From the NCBI RefSeq assembly GCF_947494025.1, contig NZ_CANLTQ010000006.1, positions 1 to 64,000 of the forward strand: DNA of 64,000 nucleotides, read 5' to 3'. The notes under the pieces are model-generated. The model made no database searches and had not been told where the DNA came from. It saw nothing but the letters and a program-made list of their open reading frames with translations. The DNA is from an uncultured Jannaschia sp. (lineage in GTDB: Bacteria; Pseudomonadota; Alphaproteobacteria; Rhodobacterales; Rhodobacteraceae). Position numbers and translations under genes: made by a program. Below are positions 57,154 to 64,000 of this stretch, one piece after another (positions within the stretch are counted from its first letter, which is position 1; every line of letters begins with the position of its first letter).

Positions 57154-58763
57154 GAGGGCTCCGCCGGCCGGGCCGTGGTCGTCGCCCGCACGAACCGGTC
57201 GCGGAACGCTGCCATCGGCCAGACCGGTGCGCCGGGTCCGGGCACGAGGCCCGGGGTCGGGTTCCAGCCGTCGAAGAGCGCGAGGACGTCCGGCGGGCCG
57301 ATCAGGTGCAGCGGCACGTCCCGCCCGGCGACCTGCGCGATGGAGGACGCGGGCTGGTGGTCGCCCAGCACGATGATGAGGGGAGCGTCCGGTCCGGCCT
57401 GCCGGGCGGCGAAGCCGAGCGCGGCCCGCAGCGCGTAGTCGATGGCTTGCCGGTACTGGTCGCGAACGCGGTCGCGGTCCTGCCAGACGACGCGCGGGGG
57501 ATCGCCCGCCTCGGCGTAGCGATCGAAGACCCGGCCGTCGCCGATCGCGTCCCAGTCGAGCATCGGCGGAATCGGCATCCAGGGCGCGTGGCTGGAGATC
57601 AGCGCGATCTGCACGAAACCGGGGCGCGGATCGGGGGGCAGCAGGCGCGGCCAGGCGGCGAGCGTGTACTGGTCCGGCATCGTGACCCAGTTGAAGGGCC
57701 GGCCGCGATAGCCCAGATCCGCTGCCGCGAGGACGGTCTCGAACCCGCTTCGCGGGCCTTCGGGCCAAGGGAGGGTGATCGCCGGCATCACCGCCGCGGT
57801 GCGGTAGCCCGCCTCCTGGGCGAGGTGCCACAGCGTGCGGCGGTCGCTCGCCAGCATCGCGCCGTAACGCGCCTGATCCCCTGTCTCGAGGCCGGAGGCG
57901 AAGGTGCCGTGGGCGAGCCAGCTCTGCCCGCCGGCGATGGGCGAGGTGAGCCACAGGCTTCTTGCGCCGAACCCCGCATCCGCGAGCCCGGTCGCGGCCG
58001 CCTCGAGGGTCGGAACGTGTGTTGTCGAATACAGGGGATTGCTGAAGCTGGCGCGGCCGTAGCTTTCGACGAAGAGAACGATCACGTCGCGCCCTTCCAG
58101 CCGGTCGAGGAGGCCGCTCGCCCCCGCGAAGGGGTCGGACGCCGCCGCCCGGCGATAGGCGGTCAGATCCCGCGCGGCGCTTTGCGCGCGGTCGGCATGG
58201 GCGAGCGCGATCCGGGTCGTCCCGGCCCTGCCGGGCGGATCCGTCGTTCGCGTCAGATCCGCCGCCGCGACGAGCGCGAAGCCGAGCGCGACGAAACCGG
58301 CGACGCCGCGCCGGGCGCCCCCGACGGGCCGCGCCCAGCATCCGAACGCCCAGGCGAGCAGCCAGACGAGAAGCGCGAGCGCCGCGACCGCGAGCGCCAC
58401 GACGCCCCAGGCGGCGACCGGGCCGAGCGTTCCGGTCAGCAGGTTCAGCGCCGCCGGAAAGACGAAGCGGTCCGTCACCGGGTTGAACGGGCGCGAGAAG
58501 GTCTCGTGGAGCGCGAGGTCGGCGAGCTTGAGGATGGTGATCGCCGTGAGGGCCGCAACGAGGAGGATACGCAGCGCCTGCGACAGACGGGGCCGGCCGG
58601 CGGTCGCGACGAGAAGGCCCAGAAGAACGGGCAATTCCAGCGGCAGGCGCACGAACGTTCCGACGCCGAGCGCGGAGGGCCGGTTCGGAAGCGCGAGGAG
58701 GACCCAGATCACGAGCGCTGACAGGAGAAGGAGCGCGGCCCGCCCCGTCCGCCCGCCGCTCAA
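57150..58763 (-). CDS. Membrane sulfatase-fold protein (phosphoglycerol/phosphoethanolamine transferase type)
   Basis: A 537-residue protein. Four to five N-terminal transmembrane segments (to about residue 180) precede a periplasmic alkaline-phosphatase/sulfatase-fold domain. The metal site is suggested by DVIVLFVESYGRASF and LIIVLGDHQPAS, with a candidate nucleophile Thr/Ser in NPLYSTTHVPTLEAA. LtaS- and EptA-like enzymes of this fold transfer head groups to lipids or glycans. GGAGG five bases before TTG at 58763, and the TTGA overlap with the upstream stop, fix the start. Confidence 0.85.
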   Translation of the reverse strand: MSGGRTGRAALLLLSALVIWVLLALPNRPSALGVGTFVRLPLELPVLLGLLVATAGRPRLSQALRILLVAALTAITILKLADLALHETFSRPFNPVTDRFVFPAALNLLTGTLGPVAAWGVVALAVAALALLVWLLAWAFGCWARPVGGARRGVAGFVALGFALVAAADLTRTTDPPGRAGTTRIALAHADRAQSAARDLTAYRRAAASDPFAGASGLLDRLEGRDVIVLFVESYGRASFSNPLYSTTHVPTLEAAATGLADAGFGARSLWLTSPIAGGQSWLAHGTFASGLETGDQARYGAMLASDRRTLWHLAQEAGYRTAAVMPAITLPWPEGPRSGFETVLAAADLGYRGRPFNWVTMPDQYTLAAWPRLLPPDPRPGFVQIALISSHAPWMPIPPMLDWDAIGDGRVFDRYAEAGDPPRVVWQDRDRVRDQYRQAIDYALRAALGFAARQAGPDAPLIIVLGDHQPASSIAQVAGRDVPLHLIGPPDVLALFDGWNPTPGLVPGPGAPVWPMAAFRDRFVRATTTARPAEPS

Positions 58764-59527
58764 CCCGGCCTCCGCAGGAGCCAAAGGACGTCACGCCCGA
58801 AGGACCACAAAAGCAGGCCGGCGGCGGCGAGGGCAAGTCCTGCCGCGGGCAGGCCCGCAGCGAGGGGCGGAAGCAGGGCGGCGAGCGTGCCGATCTGGAT
58901 CACGCAGACGACCTTGCGGGACCACCGCGCCGGCAGGGCCGCGCGCAGTCGGGGCCTGATTGCGGCGGCGAGGACGAAGGCGTAGCGCGCAAAGCCGAGG
59001 ACGAGGAGCGCCGGCAGGGCGAGCGGCCCCCCGACGCCCAGACGGATCGCGATCAGGGCGAGCACGGCGCCGAGGACGGCGTCCGTCTCCATGTCGAAGC
59101 GCGCGCCGAAGGCCGAGCAGAGCTCCGCGCGCCGTGCGAGCCAGCCGTCGAGTCCGTCGAGCGCGAGGGCCGCCGCGGCGAGCGCGAAGAGCGCGCCGGA
59201 TCGCGCCGCGGCCCATTCGGGTGCGAGGACGGCCGTGGCCAGCGTCGCCGCGAGGGCGAGCCGCAGGAGCGTCACGGCGTTGCAGGCCCCGAGGGATCGA
59301 TGCGGATAGCGTCTGACGAGCCCGCCCGAAGCGATCCCGGTTCCCGCCGCGAAACAGAGCCACGCGGCCGGGAGCGCCCTCATCGGCGCATCGAGGAGAT
59401 GCAACGTCCCGGCGATCCCGACGGCGTAGAGGCCCGCGAGAGCGCAGAGGGCGCCGACGGGCGTCGCGAGAACGGCGCGGGCCGTCCCTGCGCCGACGCG
59501 GGCGCCGCTCCTGTCGAGGTCGGTCAT
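58760..59527 (-). CDS. CDP-alcohol phosphatidyltransferase family protein
   Basis: A 255-residue membrane enzyme. The CDP-OH-P signature reads DGLDGWLARRAELCSAFGAR followed by FDMETD, so all the conserved Gly, Ala, Arg and Asp positions are kept. These enzymes join a CDP-lipid to a small alcohol such as glycerol phosphate, inositol or choline. It is first in the overlapping trio with the sulfatase-fold and flippase-like genes, which together look like a lipid or glycan modification unit. Confidence 0.88.
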   Translation of the reverse strand: MTDLDRSGARVGAGTARAVLATPVGALCALAGLYAVGIAGTLHLLDAPMRALPAAWLCFAAGTGIASGGLVRRYPHRSLGACNAVTLLRLALAATLATAVLAPEWAAARSGALFALAAAALALDGLDGWLARRAELCSAFGARFDMETDAVLGAVLALIAIRLGVGGPLALPALLVLGFARYAFVLAAAIRPRLRAALPARWSRKVVCVIQIGTLAALLPPLAAGLPAAGLALAAAGLLLWSFGRDVLWLLRRPG

Positions 59528-59675
59528 GCGAGCATGAACGCGTCTTCGCGCGATGCCGTCAAGCGGGCGCTGCCGCCCTGCCGAGGACCCGTGCGAAGGG
59601 GCAGGGTCCGGGTGGTCACGCGAACCGGATCGGCGTAGTCTCGGAACATGCCCCGCACGGCCGAACGGAGGTGAC

Positions 59676-60260
59676 ATGCAACCCGGTCCGATCCTCGCCG
59701 CCCTTGTTTTCGCGCTCTCCCCGCCCGCCCATGCGGAGCCGCAACGCTACGCGCTCGATCCCGAGCACACCACCGTGGCTTTCATGATCGACCATGTCGG
59801 CTATGCCGCCGTGCTGGGCGTGTTCGGGGAGATCGAGGGCAGCTTCACCTACGATCTCGACAGCCAGGTCCTGTCGGATCTCGAGGTCCGGGTCCGGACC
59901 GCGAGCCTCGACACGTTCCACGCCGCGCGCGACGCGCATGTGCGGGGCGACGACTTCCTCGATGCCGAGGCGCATCCCGTGATGACTTTCGTCGCCATGG
60001 GCGGCACGCCGTCGGGCGAGGACGCCGGGACGGTGACCGGCGAGCTTACGCTTCTGGGCGAGACGCGGCCCCTGACGCTCGACGTGACGCTCAACAAGGC
60101 CGGCGACTACCCGTTCGGACACGGCCGCTTCGTCCTCGGTATCAGCGCCCGTGGCACGCTCGACCGCAGCGCCTACGGCATGACCTATGGGGTTGCGGAC
60201 GGGCTGGTCGGCGACGAGGTGCGGATCATCGTCGAGACGGAAGCGATGCGGATCGACTGA
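59676..60260 (+). CDS. YceI-family periplasmic protein
   Basis: A 194-residue lipocalin-like protein with a signal peptide (MQPGPILAALVFALSPPAHA). The YceI pattern is clear: YALDPEHTTVAFMIDHVGYA, FGEIEGSFTYDLDSQVLSD, HVRGDDFLDAEAHPVMTFVA, LTLLGETRPLTLDVTLNKAG and ISARGTLDRSAYGMTYGV. Family members bind isoprenoid lipids. CGGAGGTGAC before ATG supports the start. Confidence 0.94.
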   Translation: MQPGPILAALVFALSPPAHAEPQRYALDPEHTTVAFMIDHVGYAAVLGVFGEIEGSFTYDLDSQVLSDLEVRVRTASLDTFHAARDAHVRGDDFLDAEAHPVMTFVAMGGTPSGEDAGTVTGELTLLGETRPLTLDVTLNKAGDYPFGHGRFVLGISARGTLDRSAYGMTYGVADGLVGDEVRIIVETEAMRID

Positions 60261-60544
60261 CCCGGTCCTGGCGAGGGCGGGTCGCCGCTTCGCGGGGTTG
60301 CCCTCTTCGCGTCAGGGCCATGGGTCGACTCTATCGTCCGGTGTCCCGGACGCTTCGCGCAAGGGACGACCCTCGGGAATCTTTGGCGAGAGCTTCGTGA
60401 AGGCGGGGGAGGCATGCCGTACAGGTGATGCGGACCGGTCTCCGTCGCCGGTATGGCCGTTGGCGACATTACGGAGAACGACGTCCGGGCCGGATCCCGC
60501 AAGACGCGAGTCCCGGTCGCGTCGCGTCGCAAGCCGGCCCGCGG

Positions 60545-63500
60545 TCACGCCGGAACGGCGTTGCGGGCCGCCCGAGGGGTCCGGCCGTCGCGCAGCATCA
60601 GCATCGCGGGTGTGACGACCAGGGTCAGGATCGTCGCGACGATCAGACCGCCGGCGATGGCGCTGGACAATTCGGTCCAGTACTGCGTCGAGGGGGCCCC
60701 GAAGGCCATCTCGCGGGTGAAGAAGTCGACGTTGAGGCCGATCACCATGGGCAGCAGGCCGAGCGCCGTGGTGAGCGAGGTCAGCACCACCGGCCGCAAA
60801 CGCTGCGCGCCGGTGCGCAGCGCCGCTTCGTGCGGCGACAGGCCGAGGCGGCGCAGGTCGTTGTAGGTGTCGATGAGCACGATGTTGTTGTTCACCACGA
60901 TCCCGGCAAGCGCGATGATGCCCACGCCCCCCATGACCACGCCGAAGGGGCGGCCCGTGACGACGAGGCCCAGCAGCACGCCGCCCACCGAGAAGACGAT
61001 GGCGCTCATCACCACGACAGCCTGGAAGAAGCTGTTGAACTGAAGCACGAGGATCATGAACATCAGCAGGATCGCGGCGGCGAAGGCGGTGGCGAGGAAG
61101 GCCATGGATTCCTGCTGGTCCTCGGCCTCCCCGCCGAAGGTGTAGCTGCTGCCTTCGGGGAGGTCGGCGCGGTCGAGCGCGGCCTGCAACGCGGCGATCT
61201 GGTCGTTGACGAGCAGGCCCGGCGCGACGTTGGCCTCGATCGTCGTCACCCGCTCCTCGTCGATGCGGCGCACGATACCGACCCGCTCCACCGGCGTGAA
61301 GGTCACGAAGTTCGAGATCGGGACGAGCCCGGTCGAGGTCGGGACGCGCAGGCTGTTGAGCTCGGCAAGGGAGCGGTCCTCGCTGGGGAAGCGCACCCGG
61401 ATATCGAGCTCCCCGTCCGCGTCCGAGGGGCGGTAATCGGTGACCGTGATGCCCTGCGTGAGGAGCTGCACCGCCTGTCCGAGCAGGCTGACATCGGCCC
61501 CGAACCGGGCGGCCTCGGCCCGATCGACGGTGATCGCCACCTCGACCCCGGGCAGCGGTCGCGTGTCGGTGACGTCGGTGAAGCCGCCGACCCGCTCCAT
61601 CAGCGCCAGAATCCGCTCCACGGAAGCCATCTGCGCCGCCGGGTCGTCGGCGCGGACCTCGAGGCTCACCGGCTTGCCGCTCGCCGGCCCGCCGCTTTCG
61701 GTCTGGACCTGCACGTCGATGCCCGCGATGTCGGCCATCTCGGTGCGGATCCCCTCGCCGATCTCGTCCGCCGTCGGACGACGGTCCCAGTCGACGAGAT
61801 CGAGCTGGATCGTGCCGATCACCTCCTCGTCGCCCTGTCCCGCGCCGATCGAGGCGCGGGCATAGACACTCGACACGCCCTCCTGGTCGAGGAGCCGGTC
61901 CTCGACGCGGCGCACCAGCGCGTCGCGCTCGTAGATCGAGAGGTTGTCGCGGGCATGCAACTCGACCTGCATGAACTCGGGCTCGACCGAGGGAAAGAAC
62001 GTGACCCCGTTGCCGAAGGTGCCGTAGAGCGCGAAGCCGCCGACAAGGAGCGACAGAGCCAGGAAGAACGTCGCCAGCGGGCGCAGGATCGCCTTCTCGA
62101 GAAGGCGCACATAGGTGCCCGTCAGGCCGCCGATCTCGCGCGGGTCGCCCGCTTCGGCCGCCCGGAGCGCGGCCTTCGCCCGCGCCGTCTGCGGCTGCCG
62201 CCGGCCGATCAGGCCGCCCACGACGGGAATGAAGATCAGCGCCACGAAGAGCGAGGCGGTGAGCGTCAGGATCACCGTGATTGGCAGGAACTTCATGAAC
62301 TCGCCGATCAGGCCGGTCCAGAACAGGAGCGGCACGAACACGCTCAGCGTCGTCGCGGTGGAGGCGATGATGGGCCAGGCCATGCGCTTGGCCGCATGGG
62401 CGTAGGCCGTTCGCGGGTCGTCGCCCTCCTGCAGGCGGCGGTCGGCGAGCTCCACGGTCACGATGGCGCCGTCGACGAGCATGCCCACGACGAGGATCAG
62501 CGAGAACAGCACCACGATGTTCATCGTGTAGCCCAGCATCCAGAGCGCGATGACGCCGGCGAGGAACGCGGTCGGAATCGACAGGCCGACGAGGATCGCC
62601 GAGCGCGGCCCGAGCGCGAAGAGGATCACGATCATCACAAGGATCACCGCGGCGATGACGTTCGATTGCAGGTCCGACAGGAGCGTCTTCACCTGCTCGC
62701 TCTGGTCCTGAAGGTAGGTCACCGTCACCGAATCCGGCCAGTCGCCGCGCATCGACTCGATCGCCGCCTGCGCCTCGGCCACGGTGTCGATGATGTTGGC
62801 GCCGGAGCGCTTGGTGATCTCGAGGGCGAGGGCGGGCTGCCCGTCGATCCGCGCGAAGCTCGTCGGATCCTCGAAGGCGCGGCGCACTGTGGCCACGTCG
62901 CCGAAGGTGACGACCGTGTTGCCGTCCACCTTGACGGGCATCTCCATGACGTCGTCGAGGTCTTCGATCAGGCCCGGCACCTTCAGCGCGATGCGCCCGT
63001 CGCCCGTCTCGATGGCGCCGGCCGCGATCAGCCGGTTGTTGCGCTGCAGCGTCGTGGTCAGCGCGTCGAAACTCAGGTCGTAGGTCTGGAACACGGTGGG
63101 GTCGATCAGCACCTCGAGGAACTCGTCGCGCGCCCCCCCGATATCGACCTCGAGCACGCCGCGAAGCTTCTCGACCTCGGCCTGCACGTCCTCGGCCAGC
63201 CGGTTCAGCGTCCGCTCGGGGACGGGGCCGGACAGGATCGCGGTGATGATCGGAAACAGCGCCGTGTTGATCTCGGTCACGGTCAGGTCGTAGGCATCCT
63301 CCGGCAACTCTCCCTCGGCGCGGTCGGCGGCCTCGCGCACCTTGTCCAGCGCCTCGTCGATGTCGCCGCCCGCGGTGAACTCGAGCTGCACGCTCGCGAA
63401 GCCCTCCGCCGCCTCGCTCGACATCTGCTCGAGCCCCTCGATGGCGCCGAACTCGGCCTCCATCGGTTCGAGCAGCAGCCGCTCGGCATCCGTGGGCGAG

Positions 63501-63664
63501 ATGCCGTCAATGCCGGTTGAGACGTAGACGAGCGGCAGCGGCACCTCCGGGTTCGCTTCCTTCGGGATCGCGACATAAGCCACGGCGCCGACGGCAAGGA
63601 TCATGCCGAGCAGGATCAGGACCACCCGGCTCCGGGAAAAGGCGGCGTCGATCAGCGCGTTCAT
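60545..63664 (-). CDS. RND efflux pump permease (AcrB/HAE1-like)
   Basis: A 1039-residue inner-membrane pump with 12 predicted transmembrane helices and two large periplasmic loops. It begins MNALIDAAFSRSRVVLILLG. The paired-Asp region of AcrB helix 4 reads VGMLVDGAIVTVELADRR, with only one Asp. The helix 10 region reads GIVVNNNIVLIDTYND, where AcrB has a Lys. It therefore belongs to a branch with an altered proton relay. Its ATG overlaps the stop of the adaptor gene (ATGA). Substrate unknown. No outer-membrane channel is in view. Confidence 0.93.
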   Translation of the reverse strand: MNALIDAAFSRSRVVLILLGMILAVGAVAYVAIPKEANPEVPLPLVYVSTGIDGISPTDAERLLLEPMEAEFGAIEGLEQMSSEAAEGFASVQLEFTAGGDIDEALDKVREAADRAEGELPEDAYDLTVTEINTALFPIITAILSGPVPERTLNRLAEDVQAEVEKLRGVLEVDIGGARDEFLEVLIDPTVFQTYDLSFDALTTTLQRNNRLIAAGAIETGDGRIALKVPGLIEDLDDVMEMPVKVDGNTVVTFGDVATVRRAFEDPTSFARIDGQPALALEITKRSGANIIDTVAEAQAAIESMRGDWPDSVTVTYLQDQSEQVKTLLSDLQSNVIAAVILVMIVILFALGPRSAILVGLSIPTAFLAGVIALWMLGYTMNIVVLFSLILVVGMLVDGAIVTVELADRRLQEGDDPRTAYAHAAKRMAWPIIASTATTLSVFVPLLFWTGLIGEFMKFLPITVILTLTASLFVALIFIPVVGGLIGRRQPQTARAKAALRAAEAGDPREIGGLTGTYVRLLEKAILRPLATFFLALSLLVGGFALYGTFGNGVTFFPSVEPEFMQVELHARDNLSIYERDALVRRVEDRLLDQEGVSSVYARASIGAGQGDEEVIGTIQLDLVDWDRRPTADEIGEGIRTEMADIAGIDVQVQTESGGPASGKPVSLEVRADDPAAQMASVERILALMERVGGFTDVTDTRPLPGVEVAITVDRAEAARFGADVSLLGQAVQLLTQGITVTDYRPSDADGELDIRVRFPSEDRSLAELNSLRVPTSTGLVPISNFVTFTPVERVGIVRRIDEERVTTIEANVAPGLLVNDQIAALQAALDRADLPEGSSYTFGGEAEDQQESMAFLATAFAAAILLMFMILVLQFNSFFQAVVVMSAIVFSVGGVLLGLVVTGRPFGVVMGGVGIIALAGIVVNNNIVLIDTYNDLRRLGLSPHEAALRTGAQRLRPVVLTSLTTALGLLPMVIGLNVDFFTREMAFGAPSTQYWTELSSAIAGGLIVATILTLVVTPAMLMLRDGRTPRAARNAVPA

Positions 63665-64000
63665 TCGCCGGCCTCGCCGGCATTCGCTACGACGTCTGCC
63701 GTCTCCGCCGCCTCCGCAGGTTGGACACGCACCGGCTCGCCCTCCTGCACGAAACCCTGTCCGATCGTGATGATCTCGGCCCGCTCCGGCACGCCCGTGG
63801 CCCAGACGCCGGCGAGCTCGGCCCGGACGATCTCGATCGGGTGGAAGCGGACGAGGCCGTCTTCGACCGTCTTCACGCCCAGATCGCCCTCGGGGTTGAG
63901 CGACACGACCGACGGGGTGACGAAATGCGCCATCGCCTCGCCGGTCGGGATGACGACCTCCGCGGAAACGCCGGCGGGAATCGCCCCGTCCGAGTTGGCG
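63661..64000 (-). CDS. RND adaptor (membrane fusion protein), C-terminal part
   Basis: Only the last 113 or so residues are in the window; the rest lies beyond the right edge. The visible part ends with a typical HlyD/AcrA beta-barrel and membrane-proximal domain: IPAGVSAEVVIPTGEAMAHF, VKTVEDGLVRFHPIEIVRAE and GVWATGVPERAEIITIGQGF, then an Ala/Glu tail. It links the pump to the outer-membrane channel. The stop overlaps the pump gene start. Confidence 0.88.
   Translation of the reverse strand, partial: ANSDGAIPAGVSAEVVIPTGEAMAHFVTPSVVSLNPEGDLGVKTVEDGLVRFHPIEIVRAELAGVWATGVPERAEIITIGQGFVQEGEPVRVQPAEAAETADVVANAGEAGE

Noticed and set aside
60425-63520. 1031-codon plus-strand open frame over the RND pump
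   Set aside because: The composition (His/Arg/Asp-rich, no motif) is typical of a high-GC antisense frame, while the minus strand encodes a full RND pump.

Overview
The window is a high-GC chromosomal segment of an alphaproteobacterium, most likely a marine or halotolerant member of the Rhodobacteraceae/Paracoccaceae (roseobacter group). The grounds are gene order and family content. rsfS-rlmH-gpmI-ctpA-rppH and accD-folC are arranged as is usual in that order. DUF6478 is typical of Rhodobacterales, the sugar importer is of the ChvE/GguAB type, there is a VPLPA-CTERM protein, and genes for C3-organosulfonate catabolism (hpsN, comDE) are present. Genes are packed tightly and many neighbours overlap by 1-4 bases. 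GTG and TTG starts are common. No rRNA, tRNA or CRISPR array was recognised.

Layout. 1-2700 is a decayed mobile-element zone: an IS5-family transposase remnant interrupted three times by a 41-bp palindromic element, then a 5'-truncated small ORF and a frameshifted TniQ-like transposition gene followed by tandem repeats. 2899-4212 encodes an RTX-repeat secreted protein. 4307-12041 is mostly housekeeping: leuC, a MscS channel, rsfS, rlmH, gpmI, ctpA and rppH. 12152-21272 holds a periplasmic protein, ggt, an MFS transporter, zapE, a frameshifted DUF7002 gene with an overlapping secreted protein, folC-accD and a CPBP protease. 21410-30415 holds a VPLPA-CTERM protein, ilvD, DUF6478 and its partner, a LysR regulator, an OmpA-like protein, a GNAT enzyme, a MoaB/CinA-like protein, map and radC.

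30525-38606 combines two divergent blocks. On the minus strand are four genes chained by 4-base overlaps (AEC permease, S-formylglutathione hydrolase, HAD phosphatase, ornithine cyclodeaminase family). On the plus strand is a sulfonate module: hpsN, a zinc alcohol dehydrogenase and sulfopyruvate decarboxylase ComDE, followed by a YbdK-like ligase. 38607-43407 is a monosaccharide uptake operon (chvE-gguA-gguB) ending in a Gfo/Idh/MocA sugar dehydrogenase. 43545-47836 has a metallophosphoesterase/diacylglycerol kinase pair and a pair of exported proteins, one coiled-coil and one TAXI-type.

48420-64000 is envelope-oriented. It contains a Tat-exported molybdenum hydroxylase with its 2Fe-2S subunit. 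A seven-gene minus-strand run follows, with a CDP-alcohol phosphatidyltransferase, a sulfatase-fold membrane enzyme, a flippase-like protein, an NMT1-type ABC importer with a fused double permease, and a glycosyltransferase. The window ends with a YceI protein and an RND efflux pump with its adaptor, which runs off the right edge.

The observations most worth following are the 41-bp covarying palindromes inside one transposase gene, the C9 tract in the RTX gene, the TniQ remnant with 22-bp-period repeats, the envelope/importer/glycosyltransferase run, and the coiled-coil/TAXI pair.
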